Positions 7,487 to 15,018 of a stretch of 64,000 bases of DNA are shown here, in pieces. Made by a program: the position numbers and the translations under genes. The stretch is from contig NZ_JBFONW020000007.1 of NCBI RefSeq assembly GCF_040783535.2, forward strand, positions 1 through 64,000, given 5' to 3'. Within the stretch, counting starts at the first letter, position 1. The number at the start of each line of letters is the position of its first letter. Origin of the DNA: Aestuariibius insulae. Lineage in GTDB: Bacteria > Pseudomonadota > Alphaproteobacteria > Rhodobacterales > Rhodobacteraceae. Under the pieces are notes generated by a model. That model did no database searches. It worked only from the letters and a program-made list of their open reading frames with translations, and was not told the origin of the DNA.

Positions 7487-8872
7487 TTATTCCGGCCGGG
7501 TTTCGAAGAGGTGGTCGCAGAAGGCCTCGTCGCGGCGGAGCAGGGGGTCTTCGAGCCAGGGATCGGTGCCTTCTGAGGCTTGCTGGGCCATGCGGTCCCG
7601 GTAGAGCGCGGAGAGGGCGTGCATGGCACTGAGGGTGCGGGTTCGGGCGAGGTCCTGCGAGACGTTGCCCGGGCCCATCTGGAGGGTCATGTCCGATTGC
7701 AGAAAATACTGGATGCGCGCGTCGAGGCGGGTGAATTCGGCCTCGTCCATGGTCTCTCTGCCGATCCGCACAACCCGGCTTTGATAGAGCGCGGCGCAGC
7801 GGCGGAGGGTGTAATTCTCGGCCGGGTCGGGGGCGTGGATGCGCTGGGTCGTCTGGGCCTCGACTGCAAAGGCGGGGAGGTCAGGCTCGAGGCCGATGCG
7901 GACGGGCATGCCGACGCGCAGCGGCTCGGCGTTCTCGCGCACCAGGTCGGTCAGGATGAAGACGAGCTGGTAGTTGCCCGGATCGTCGAGCGATAGTCCG
8001 GCGGTGACGAAGTTGCGGAAGTATTCGGCATCGACGGGGACGCGGTGGCGCATCTCGCCTTCGTAGACGGTGACGTCCTCCTGACGGTTCAGGAGAGTAT
8101 TGGCGGCGTCGTAGACCTCGATATCCAGCCCGATCCGGTAGCGGGCACCAGGCTCGCCCGGCGTGGTGCGGCTGACATAGTCGAGGGAGATCTCCGCATG
8201 GATTTCGTCGCCCGGGGCGAAGATGTTGGTGGGACGATGGGATGTTCTGCCGTCGTCGGCCTTGTCCAGGAAGGTCGAGCCGTAGCGCATCATCTGGGGC
8301 ATGGCGGTCTGGGCATGGATGGCGGTGCGGTCGATGGCCGAGGCGGGGTCGCGGGCGAGCCCGTCGAAGAGGCCGAGCGCCTGAGCATAGCAGAGGCGCT
8401 GGCCTTCAGGATCTGTGGGGGCGAGGAGGGTGAATTCCGGAGCGTAGTTCGTGGGTTTGAGCGGGCTGTGGAGGAGGCGGCAGCGTTCAGTGTTGATCCG
8501 GAGATCGACCTGCGCGTGGGCGGGCTGGCGGCGGATATTGGCCTCGACCGCGTCGGCGCCGTTTGCGAAGTCGGCAACGTCGATGACCACGCCGTAAAGG
8601 ACGAAGACGGCTTCGCCGCTGCCGTCCCGGCTGGCGCGGCGGATGTCGGCGACCATCTGGTCGCCGGATGCGTTGTAGACGGTCCGTGTGCGATCCGAGA
8701 GGCCCGCCTCTTGGGTAGCGCGAGCCCATTGATCTGTGTCGATAAGGTTCGGGTTTGGGTAGTTCAGGATATGGAAGATCATAGCGTCCTCTGTCTGTTC
8801 AGCCGCCAGAGGAGGCGCAGCGGGAAGGGTCAGGGTCGCGGCGAGAAGGACGGGAGCGAGGGAGCGGAACAT
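7487..8872 (-). CDS. Large exported protein, unknown function, in the PspA operon
   Basis: 461 residues with signal peptide (MFRSLAPVLLAATLTLPAAPPLAA). The region 30-130 (MIFHILNYPNPNLIDTDQWA, VFVLYGVVIDVADF) and a central beta-rich part (EIHAEISLDYVSRTTPGE..YRIGLDIEVYD, YQLVFILTDLVRENAEPLRVGMPVRI) suggest one or two immunoglobulin-like beta domains; the C-terminal third is helical with cysteines (RRCAALYQ, EAFCDHLF). No recognised family. It is last in a three-gene minus-strand run behind pspA-like and yiaA-like genes (62-base gap), so a periplasmic or envelope-stress role is an inference from context only. Confidence 0.7.
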   Translation of the reverse strand: MFRSLAPVLLAATLTLPAAPPLAAEQTEDAMIFHILNYPNPNLIDTDQWARATQEAGLSDRTRTVYNASGDQMVADIRRASRDGSGEAVFVLYGVVIDVADFANGADAVEANIRRQPAHAQVDLRINTERCRLLHSPLKPTNYAPEFTLLAPTDPEGQRLCYAQALGLFDGLARDPASAIDRTAIHAQTAMPQMMRYGSTFLDKADDGRTSHRPTNIFAPGDEIHAEISLDYVSRTTPGEPGARYRIGLDIEVYDAANTLLNRQEDVTVYEGEMRHRVPVDAEYFRNFVTAGLSLDDPGNYQLVFILTDLVRENAEPLRVGMPVRIGLEPDLPAFAVEAQTTQRIHAPDPAENYTLRRCAALYQSRVVRIGRETMDEAEFTRLDARIQYFLQSDMTLQMGPGNVSQDLARTRTLSAMHALSALYRDRMAQQASEGTDPWLEDPLLRRDEAFCDHLFETRPE

Positions 8873-8934
8873 GGCATTCTTCCTTGTCTCGGGAGAGGGT
8901 GAGGGCCCGGCGGTGTCGCCGGGCCGTGCCGATC

Positions 8935-9207
8935 TTATGCGGCTTTGTCGATAACATAGTCCTCGAGCAGCTTTTCGTTGCGGGCTTCCTCGATGCGGGA
9001 GATCCGCTCTTCACTGATGCGCTGGTCGAACTTGTATTTGACGAAGTTCACAAGCGAGATCGTCAGAAGCAGAACACCGATGCCCCAATAGCCTTTGGTG
9101 GCAAGCGGGATGTCGGTCAGCCAGAGCGACAGGGCGAGCATGACGTAGGCCACGACAACGCCGAGGAAGTTGAAGCTGATGATCAGGTTGTTTTCGTTGC
9201 GGTTCAT
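8935..9207 (-). CDS. YiaA/YiaB-type two-helix inner-membrane protein
   Basis: 90 residues. Two membrane helices (LIISFNFLGVVVAYVMLALSLWL and WGIGVLLLTISLVNFVKY) are joined by the short motif TDIPLATKGYW, which is the yiaA/B two-helix domain signature. A charged, helical C-terminal tail (DQRISEERISRIEEARNEKLLEDYV) follows. GGATACTCCC precedes the start. It lies 33 bases after the PspA-like gene, so the two are probably translated from one message; both point to membrane maintenance. Confidence 0.85.
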   Translation of the reverse strand: MNRNENNLIISFNFLGVVVAYVMLALSLWLTDIPLATKGYWGIGVLLLTISLVNFVKYKFDQRISEERISRIEEARNEKLLEDYVIDKAA

Positions 9208-9240
9208 GGGAGTATCCTTTTCTTACGGTGGTAGCGGGGG

Positions 9241-9921
9241 TCAGCCCGATTTCTTCTTGAGACGGTCGAGGACCGTCTTTGCGGTGGTTTTGCTGGGATC
9301 GCCGAAGCCTTCGTCGGCCATGCGGTCTGCCATGTCGCGATGGGTCAGGCCGCTGTCGATTTCTTGCAGGATCTGGCTTTGCTCGAACGGATCGTCGCGG
9401 TCGGTGACGCGCTGGATCAGGGCCTCGGCCTCGTCGGCGGCGGAGGTGTTGCCGATGGTCTTGCGCAGTCCGACCTGCATCTTCTGCTCCTTGCGGATCG
9501 CGCGGGCGGTGATGGCGCCCTGTTTGAGGTCGATGATCCGGCGATGGGCTGCTTCGACAGCGCCGCGCAGTTGCAGGATCCGCGTCTGAAGACGCTCGAT
9601 CGTCTCGGCCCGGCGGGACCGTTCGTTTTCCATGTCGGCGATGGCGGTTGCCGCCTCGGTCGCCAGATCCTCGCGGCCAGCTTCGAGCGCGTCTGTCGCG
9701 CGCTTGGTAAGGTCCGTGATCCGGCTGTCGAGGCCGGAGACAAGCCGATCCTCGGTGCGCTTGCGCTGGATCAGGCTGGCCAGCGTCTGTTTTGCAGCCG
9801 CAAGATTGAGGTCCGCTTCGTAGATCTTCTGGTCGATCAGCTCGATGGCGTATTTATCACGAAGCTGGGTTTCAGCCCGCGTATTCGCGCCGTCGAATAG
9901 GGTCTTTAGGGTCGAGAGCAT
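9241..9921 (-). CDS. PspA/IM30-family membrane-stress protein
   Basis: 226 residues. An N-terminal amphipathic segment (MLSTLKTLFDGANTRAE) is followed by long coiled-coil helices (YAIELIDQKIYEADLNLAAAKQTLASLI; ADMENERSRRAETIERLQTRILQLRGAVEAA), the PspA/Vipp1 ESCRT-III-like fold. Such proteins coat the inner face of a damaged cytoplasmic membrane. The classical partners PspB, PspC and PspF are absent; instead a YiaA-type membrane protein and a large exported protein follow, and a TetR-family gene precedes. AAGGAGACGACT upstream of the ATG is a good ribosome site. Regulation is likely by the TetR protein through flanking palindromes. Confidence 0.85.
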   Translation of the reverse strand: MLSTLKTLFDGANTRAETQLRDKYAIELIDQKIYEADLNLAAAKQTLASLIQRKRTEDRLVSGLDSRITDLTKRATDALEAGREDLATEAATAIADMENERSRRAETIERLQTRILQLRGAVEAAHRRIIDLKQGAITARAIRKEQKMQVGLRKTIGNTSAADEAEALIQRVTDRDDPFEQSQILQEIDSGLTHRDMADRMADEGFGDPSKTTAKTVLDRLKKKSG

Positions 9922-9938
9922 AGTCGTCTCCTTCTCGA

Positions 9939-10007
9939 TGAACAGCGTTCAAAAATATGGATAGGCGATTCGAACTTGCGGGGCAAGATGAATATGAGCG
10001 TTGTTCA
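9939..10007. promoter_or_regulatory. Two TetR-type palindromes in front of the PspA operon
   Basis: TGAAC-AGC-GTTCA (9939-9951) is a perfect palindrome; TGAGC-GTT-GTTCA (9995-10007) is the same motif with one mismatch, 56 bases away. Both match the core of the larger palindrome in front of the tetR gene at 10624-10650. A possible promoter on the minus strand (TTGCCC, 17 bases, TATCCA) lies between them. Binding by the neighbouring TetR protein is inference. Confidence 0.6.
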
Positions 10008-10017
10008 AATTAGGAGA

Positions 10018-10614
10018 TCAGGTTTTGGTGGATACGTTTAGAATATAGGAAATCCGGCGCTCAAGCTCGTCAGAGGGGGCAGGCTCTCCGCGCTGTTCGA
10101 GGCCCAGAAGGACGATCCCATGCACCGAAGAGAAGAGCGTGCGGGTCAGAAACTCGATCTCGTCTGCGTCCTTATCCGGAAAGATCTCCTTGAGCGGGGA
10201 CGAGATGAAGGAGAAGAGCCGCTCCAGTTCCTCGTCGTACCAGTCGGGGATCTCGCCGGGATCGGCCATTTCGACATCGAAGAGGCTGTGCCAGAGCGTC
10301 CGGTTCGCGGCAGCGAAGCGCAGATAGGTGATGGCCATGGCGTGAAGCCGATCTGGCGGGGATCCGCCGCTTTGCGTTTGCACGGCGGCCTCGATATCCG
10401 CACCGAGACGCCGGAAGGTCCGTCCGTTCACGGTCAAGACCAGAGCGGTGAGATCCGGGAAGACGTTGTAGATCGCGCCGACCGAGCAACCGACCGCCTC
10501 GGCCAGGGGCCGCGCCTTGAGGGAGGCGAGGCCTTCGCCCCGGATGCGCCGCTCCGCTTCTTCGGTGAGATTGGTTCTGAGCGCGTCGCGGCGCTGTTCT
10601 GTCTGTCTGGCCAT
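10018..10614 (-). CDS. TetR-family transcriptional repressor
   Basis: 198 residues. N-terminal HTH: LTEEAERRIRGEGLASLKARPLAEAVGCSVGAIYNVFPDLTALVLTV, with the SVGAIYNVF recognition helix typical of TetR repressors. The C-terminal ligand/dimer domain (TYLRFAAANRTLWHSLFDVEM, FLTRTLFSSVHGIVLLGLE) resembles the TetR C-terminal group with a W/H-G-x motif. It precedes the PspA-YiaA-exported protein run on the same strand. A 27-bp palindrome overlaps its own leader and related 13-bp palindromes precede pspA, so it very likely controls both. The ligand is unknown. Confidence 0.9.
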   Translation of the reverse strand: MARQTEQRRDALRTNLTEEAERRIRGEGLASLKARPLAEAVGCSVGAIYNVFPDLTALVLTVNGRTFRRLGADIEAAVQTQSGGSPPDRLHAMAITYLRFAAANRTLWHSLFDVEMADPGEIPDWYDEELERLFSFISSPLKEIFPDKDADEIEFLTRTLFSSVHGIVLLGLEQRGEPAPSDELERRISYILNVSTKT

Positions 10615-10623
10615 GGGGCGGTC

Positions 10624-10650
10624 CTAGCAGTGAACTGGGTTCACCGCTAG
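10624..10650. promoter_or_regulatory. 27-bp palindrome, likely TetR autoregulatory operator
   Basis: CTAGC-a-GTGAAC-TGG-GTTCAC-c-GCTAG: 11 of 12 arm positions pair around the central TGG. It begins ten bases upstream of the tetR start codon and covers the ribosome site AGGA. Its TGAAC-N3-GTTCA core recurs at 9939-9951 and, with one mismatch, at 9995-10007. Confidence 0.65.
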
Positions 10651-10925
10651 GGCTTTGGTGGGCGGGTCTCGTTGATCGATGCGGGCTCCTGTCCGGTACG
10701 GGAGTGCCGACTTTCTTACAGCCCGCACGTGGCTTCGGTGGTGGAGATGAGGCGCCTTAACACGATCCCGAGATCTATTTCGGTTCACCGATCCAGCGCA
10801 TTTGCGACGGGGGTTCGATCGGGTCCAACCACTCTTCGCATCTCACGCTCAAGGAGCCGTCATCTCCTCAAGCTGACCTCGCAGAAGACTGTAGAGATCC
10901 ACCGGCTAAACCGGCGGTTCAGAGG

Positions 10926-11090
10926 TCAATTTGATGTGGAGGGTCTTAACGTCGGCGACTCAGATTGATCTGTCAATCCGCCACGAGAGACTTCGGCAAA
11001 GTACTCCATCGCAGCCGGGATCGCCCCATAGCGTTCGATATATTCAGAGAGCAACCTTTCGAGTTGCTCAAGCCGTCCCATTCCAGTCAC
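10926..11090 (-). CDS. Possible small protein of 54 residues
   Basis: GTG start at 11090 with GAGGA eight bases upstream; an in-frame ATG is at 11081. The product has an amphipathic helical centre with alternating hydrophobic positions (LEQLERLLSEYIERYG, AIPAAMEYFAEVSRGG), which looks protein-like rather than random, and a polar tail. It stands alone between the tetR gene and a gene-poor stretch. I recognise no family. It may be a real small gene or the end of a degraded larger one: the frame is open for only 13 more codons upstream. Confidence 0.4.
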   Translation of the reverse strand: MTGMGRLEQLERLLSEYIERYGAIPAAMEYFAEVSRGGLTDQSESPTLRPSTSN

Positions 11091-11479
11091 GTCCGATGTC
11101 CTCGTAGAGATTAGTTTAACAGACCTTACACCCGCTTAAATTGCAGAAACATTGATCAGTTTCAGTTTTCTTTAACGGACTGATCGCACCTCGATGGATG
11201 ATTTATGTACCATGAAGATCCAGTGGCCGATCTTGGATCGATGCGGTCTGGCACCCTATGAGGCAGCTGGGCGAAGGGACCGATGCTGCCGCGTTGCTGA
11301 AATCGGTGTTGGTGAACCTGCACAGCGAGATCGGGAAGTGGTTCGGGCGTCCGGTCTCTATCGCTTGACGGGTGTTGAGCCTTGGCGGTCCTAAGGTTGG
11401 GTCAGAATTGCTCATGCTGCCCATGGAGGCGTTTCGCGGAAGGCCGGATGTCCCGCTGCAAGAGCTGTGATGGTCAGCT
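11091..11479. other. Gene-poor stretch with a possible coding remnant
   Basis: No full gene was found. On the plus strand a frame ending with TGA at 11366-11368 reads SWIDAVWHPMRQLGEG, then ALLKSVLVNLHSEIGKWFGRP, which looks protein-like. It is closed upstream by a stop in the same frame and has no ribosome site, so it may be the tail of a lost gene. The rest is plain intergenic sequence. Confidence 0.3.
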
Positions 11480-11752
11480 TCAATCGGTTTCGTAATTGGC
11501 GAGCGTGGAGCGAACGATCTCTTCGAAATCGGCCTCGCGGGCGGCCTCGTCCTCGAAGAAGTCCTCTGCGGCCTGGGCGAGCGCCTCGTAGTCATCCTCG
11601 TCAAGATGTTCGAGCCGCTCGACTGACGGCTCCTCCCCGAGAGCGAGGCTGAAGACCTCATAGCCGTCCTGGCGCGTGACCTCGTCCACGTGGCGGTCAA
11701 GCTCGACCATGAATTCGCGGCCCAGGGTGGACAGGAAATCGGTCGCCGCCAT
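11480..11752 (-). CDS. Small acidic protein, unknown function
   Basis: 90 residues from the ATG at 11752. Earlier in-frame starts would overlap the sodC reading frame by more than 50 bases. The sequence is acidic and mostly helical (FLSTLGREFMVELDRHVDEVT, LDEDDYEALAQAAEDFFEDEAAREADFEEIV), with no cysteines, no signal peptide and no membrane segment. It begins four bases after the stop of the superoxide dismutase gene (TGA-CCCG-ATG) and is probably translationally coupled to it. No family recognised. Confidence 0.65.
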   Translation of the reverse strand: MAATDFLSTLGREFMVELDRHVDEVTRQDGYEVFSLALGEEPSVERLEHLDEDDYEALAQAAEDFFEDEAAREADFEEIVRSTLANYETD

Positions 11753-11756
11753 CGGG

Positions 11757-12275
11757 TCAGCTTTCGCCGCGGGTGAAGACGCCGCAGGCGATCCGGTCCC
11801 CGGCCGCACCGGAGGGCTGGCTTGTGTAGTCGTCCGGACCGGAATGCACGATGAAGGCCGATCCGTCCTCGTCGAACATCATCTCGTCGATCTCGAGGAG
11901 GTTCGAGAAATATTCGACATTCACGACCCCCGTCTGCTGGACGATGACATTGGGCAGATCGCCCGGATGGGGACCGCCTTCGGTCAGAATGCCATGCTCC
12001 CGACCTTCGGCCAGATGCCCGCCGGCGCTGGAGAAATCCTCGGCCGAGCAGTCGCCGGTTTCGTGGATATGCACGCCGAGCGCTCCTTCGGGAAGGTCGG
12101 TGAGTGCGATGTTGATCGTGACAAAACCGGAGGCTGTCGGGTTCACATAGACGGTCCCGATCGCCGCGCCGTCACGGCTCTGAACCTCGGCCACGGCGGC
12201 CGGAGTGGAGTGCGCTTCGGCGGCGGCAATGCCAGGGAGAAGGACAAGAGCGGCGACGGTCAAGGTGGTCTTCAT
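11757..12275 (-). CDS. sodC: Cu/Zn superoxide dismutase, periplasmic
   Basis: 172 residues from ATG 12275 with GGAG six bases upstream. Signal peptide MKTTLTVAALVLLPGIAAAEA. The family signature GVHIHETGDCS supplies two copper histidines and one disulphide cysteine; AGGHLAE and GPHPGDLPN supply the bridging and zinc histidines; DEDGSAFIVHSGPDDYTSQPSG holds the last copper His and the loop; GDRIACGVF ends with the second cysteine. It converts superoxide to peroxide and oxygen in the periplasm. A small acidic protein gene follows, coupled by a four-base gap. Confidence 0.93.
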   Translation of the reverse strand: MKTTLTVAALVLLPGIAAAEAHSTPAAVAEVQSRDGAAIGTVYVNPTASGFVTINIALTDLPEGALGVHIHETGDCSAEDFSSAGGHLAEGREHGILTEGGPHPGDLPNVIVQQTGVVNVEYFSNLLEIDEMMFDEDGSAFIVHSGPDDYTSQPSGAAGDRIACGVFTRGES

Positions 12276-12369
12276 GGCGATCTCCAGGCTGATTTGATCC
12301 GCTAACACCGACCCCGCTTCTTGGGTTCCCCTTGCCTCGTGCTGAACCATCGGTAAAAGCAGCTTCAGC

Positions 12370-12446
12370 GGTCCCTTAGCTCAACTGGATAGAGCAGCTG
12401 ACTTCTAATCAGCAGGTTGAGGGTTCGAGTCCTTCAGGGATCGCCA
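12370..12446 (+). tRNA. tRNA-Arg (anticodon UCU)
   Basis: A cloverleaf can be drawn: acceptor GGTCCCT/AGGGATC (one G-T pair), D-arm GCTC..GAGC with the loop AACTGGATA, anticodon stem GCTGA/TCAGC with the loop CTTCTAA (anticodon TCT), variable AGGTT, and T-arm GAGGG-TTCGAGT-CCTTC. Discriminator G and an encoded CCA close it. Length 77. Confidence 0.96.
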
Positions 12447-12698
12447 GTCGAATATGATAGATTGCCAAGGGATTTGGTGCTGGTGCCGTCCGGGATCTGG
12501 TGGTTCTGGCGTGCAGGTCACGACAGTGATCGGTATGCCGTGGCGCCGCTTCCAAGAGCTATTCTTGTGTTCCTTTGACGGCCTGCCGGGAGTGGGTCAG
12601 ATCGTCCGCCGGCATGATTTGCCGTACCTTGATTTCGCTATCATTTTTGCGGGTCAGGGCCTGTCACAACATGCTTTGATCGACTATGAATTCTAGGC

Positions 12699-13586
12699 AT
12701 GAACGAACTCGATATCAGGCTTTTTCTTCGATTGGCCGACCGGCTGCATTTCGGGCAGACTGCACAGGCGGAAAATATCGCTCAATCCGCGTTGTCGGCC
12801 CGGATCAAGGCGCTTGAGACCGAGCTTGGGGCGCAGCTTTTCGAGCGCTCGACCCGGACCGTTTCGCTGACCGCGCCGGGACGGGCCTTTATTCCTGAGG
12901 CAACCGCTCTTTTGACGCAGATGCGGCGGGCAGAGCAAGTGGTGCGCCGGACGGCCACGCAGAACTACAGATCGCTTAAGATCGGGGGTGTGGATTCGGC
13001 GCTTTCGGGTCCGCTGCCCGGGATCGTGAAGACCTTTCTGACCAAACAGCCCAACGTCCACATCACGCTGATCGAGATGCTGTCCCATATTACCGATCCG
13101 GCTTTGACCGCGCGGCGGGTCGATATCGGGTTTTTGCGCTATGCTCCGACCAATCCTGAGATCGACAGCTTCCTTTTGAAGGCCGAAGGGATGAGCGTCG
13201 CGATGCCGGAGGACCATCCGCTGGCCAGTCGCCAGACCCTGACGGCCGCAGACATCGCCGCCAACCCGCTTATCCTTCAGTCCCGCGCGCAGCGTCCCAT
13301 CCTGCATGATTGCGTTCGCCGCTATATCGAAGCGGCGGGTCATGAATTCTCGATCGATCAGGAAGCAAACGAGCGGCATATGTTGCTGTCGCTCGTCGCG
13401 GCGGGTTTGGGGCTTACGCTGGTGCCGGACTGGGTGACGATGTTTCGCCGGGAGGGTGTGGTTTATCGCGAGATGGAGGATGGCGGACCGCAACTTCAGA
13501 TCATGATGGCCTGGCGCGGGGATGATCCGCTGGACACGGTTCATGAGTTCGTGGCGGCGGTTCGCAAGGAGTTCGGACGCCGTTAA
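12699..13586 (+). CDS. LysR-family transcriptional regulator
   Basis: 295 residues. The N-terminal winged HTH MNELDIRLFLRLADRLHFGQTA..ENIAQSALSARIKALETELGAQLFERSTRTVSLTAPGRAF is typical, with the conserved A-L-S-x-R-I-K-x-L-E recognition region. A LysR substrate domain (LKIGGVDSALSGPLPGIVKTF; LLSLVAAGLGLTLVPDW) follows. It is 127 bases upstream of a tartrate/D-malate dehydrogenase gene on the same strand, so an activator role like that of DmlR/TtuA regulators is likely. A palindrome lies between the two genes. The 252 bases between the tRNA and this gene hold no supported gene. Confidence 0.9.
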   Translation: MNELDIRLFLRLADRLHFGQTAQAENIAQSALSARIKALETELGAQLFERSTRTVSLTAPGRAFIPEATALLTQMRRAEQVVRRTATQNYRSLKIGGVDSALSGPLPGIVKTFLTKQPNVHITLIEMLSHITDPALTARRVDIGFLRYAPTNPEIDSFLLKAEGMSVAMPEDHPLASRQTLTAADIAANPLILQSRAQRPILHDCVRRYIEAAGHEFSIDQEANERHMLLSLVAAGLGLTLVPDWVTMFRREGVVYREMEDGGPQLQIMMAWRGDDPLDTVHEFVAAVRKEFGRR

Positions 13587-13593
13587 GACAGAT

Positions 13594-13612
13594 TAATCGC
13601 GATACGCGATTA
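13594..13612. promoter_or_regulatory. Palindrome upstream of the tartrate dehydrogenase gene
   Basis: TAATCGCG-ATA-CGCGATTA is a perfect 8-bp inverted repeat, 8 bases after the lysR stop and about 100 bases before the next start. It includes a T-N11-A core, the usual LysR-box layout (ATCGC..GCGAT). It could instead be a weak terminator hairpin; there is no T-run. Confidence 0.45.
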
Positions 13613-13713
13613 GAAATGCCGTGAGATAAAGCCTGTGATCTTCGCTAGGGTGCCGCCGAACCGGCTCGCTCCTCGCGATGCCCGAACATAATTCCATCCG
13701 GGATCGCATTTGC

Positions 13714-14787
13714 ATGACCATTTCGAAAACCTACACGATCGCCTCTATCCCCGGGGACGGCATTGGCCGCGAGGTCATTCCCGCCGGCCAGCGCGTCATC
13801 GAGACCGTCGCGCAGAAGCGCGGTTTTGCCGTGAAATGGGACACTTACGACTGGTCGTGCGAACGCTATGCGCAGACCGGGCGGATGATGCCGGAGGACG
13901 GGATCGAGCAGGTCAAAGGCAGCGATGCGATCTATCTGGGCGCGGTTGGTTATCCGGGCGTGCCCGATCACGTTTCGCTTTGGGGTCTTCTGATCCCGCT
14001 CAGGCGCGAGCTGGATCAATATGCCAATGTGCGGCCCGTGCGCCTTCTCAAAGGGGTGCAGTCACCGCTTGCAGGGCGCAGCGCGGAGGATATCGATTTC
14101 GTGGTCGTGCGCGAGAATGTCGAGGGCGAGTATTCCGAGATCGGCGGACGGATCTATGAGGGCACCGAGCGCGAGATGGCGATGCAGGAGGCGGTCTTTA
14201 CCCGCAAGGGCGTCGACCGGATCATGGAATACGCGTTCGAGCTGGCGAAAACGCGCAAGCGGGGGCATGTCACCTCGGCCACCAAATCGAACGGGATCGT
14301 GCACACGATGCCGTTCTGGGACGAACGCTTTGCCGCCGCGTCAGAGCGGCATCCGGGCATCGAGACAGCGCAGTTCCATATCGACATCCTGACCGCGCAT
14401 TTCGTGCTGCATCCCGATTGGTTCGACGTCGTTGTCGGATCGAACCTTTTCGGTGACATCCTGTCGGATCTGGGTCCGGCTGTGGCCGGGTCGATCGGGA
14501 TCGCGCCGTCGGCCAATATCAATCCCGAAGGTGTCTATCCGTCCATGTTTGAGCCGGTCCACGGCTCGGCCCCTGATATCGCGGGCAAAGGTATTGCCAA
14601 TCCTGTCGCTGCCATCTGGACCGCTGCCATGATGCTGGAGCATCTGGGCGAGGCGGAGGCGGCCGCCGATATCGAGCGGGCCATCGAACACTCTCTTGCC
14701 TCCGAGGAGACACGCACCGCCGATCTCGGCGGGCGCGCGAATACCGAAGAGGCCACGAACGCTGTCGTCGACGCTCTCTCCGCATAG
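13714..14787 (+). CDS. Tartrate / D-malate dehydrogenase (decarboxylating), TtuC/DmlA type
   Basis: 357 residues from ATG 13714, matching the usual length of about 360; an in-frame ATG at 13678 adds 12 residues without family support. Isocitrate/isopropylmalate dehydrogenase fold: IASIPGDGIGREV at the N-terminus, RRELDQYANVRPVRLL for substrate binding, VVRENVEGEYSEIGGRIYEG, the metal-binding aspartates in VVGSNLFGDILSDLGP, and the NAD site FEPVHGSAPDIAGKGIANP. It oxidises tartrate or D-malate with NAD and Mn2+/Mg2+. Exact substrate is not decidable by eye. A LysR gene precedes it. Confidence 0.88.
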   Translation: MTISKTYTIASIPGDGIGREVIPAGQRVIETVAQKRGFAVKWDTYDWSCERYAQTGRMMPEDGIEQVKGSDAIYLGAVGYPGVPDHVSLWGLLIPLRRELDQYANVRPVRLLKGVQSPLAGRSAEDIDFVVVRENVEGEYSEIGGRIYEGTEREMAMQEAVFTRKGVDRIMEYAFELAKTRKRGHVTSATKSNGIVHTMPFWDERFAAASERHPGIETAQFHIDILTAHFVLHPDWFDVVVGSNLFGDILSDLGPAVAGSIGIAPSANINPEGVYPSMFEPVHGSAPDIAGKGIANPVAAIWTAAMMLEHLGEAEAAADIERAIEHSLASEETRTADLGGRANTEEATNAVVDALSA

Positions 14788-14800
14788 TCGCGACAGATCA

Positions 14801-14838
14801 GGAGCGGCCCGCTACCCCACTCTCGACCGGGCCGCTCC
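14801..14838 (+). terminator. Rho-independent-type terminator after the dehydrogenase gene
   Basis: GGAGCGGCCCG (14801-14811) and CGGGCCGCTCC (14828-14838) form a perfect 11-bp stem with a 16-base loop, followed by GCTTTGCTTTCC, 14 bases after the stop codon. Confidence 0.75.
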
Positions 14839-14890
14839 GCTTTGCTTTCCGGCTTGCAAATCCGTTTGACAGATCGTCATGGGGCTGGGC

Positions 14891-14989
14891 TTGACAGGTG
14901 CGGGGTAATCTCGCGATGTTTGCGCCATCGATTGTGCGCCTTATCCTCCGCCAAGAGAGGGATGCTGCTTCGGATGCACAATCGATTGT
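14891..14989 (+). promoter_or_regulatory. Promoter and two LacI-type operator sites of the sugar operon
   Basis: TTGACA (14891-14896), 17 bases, CGATGT (14914-14919) is a plausible sigma-70 promoter. Just downstream lies CCATCGATTGTG (14925-14936), and 54 bases further the perfect palindrome ACAATCGATTGT (14978-14989). Both share the CGATTGT half-site with a CG centre, the form LacI repressors prefer. The regulator encoded at 22626-23654 in the same gene run is the likely binder; two spaced sites would allow looping. Binding is inferred. Confidence 0.6.
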
Positions 14990-15018
14990 CCTAAGACAGA
15001 CATGCAAGGGAGGAACGC

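Noticed and set aside
10672..10968. A 98-codon plus-strand frame next to the tetR operator.
   Set aside because: Arg/Ser-rich shadow-like product and it conflicts with the better-supported small minus-strand frame at 10926-11090.
12454..12696. An 80-codon plus-strand frame between tRNA-Arg and the LysR gene.
   Set aside because: Unusual Trp/Cys-rich start and no family likeness; it is probably the LysR promoter region. No integrase or repeated tRNA end was seen, so no attachment site is claimed.
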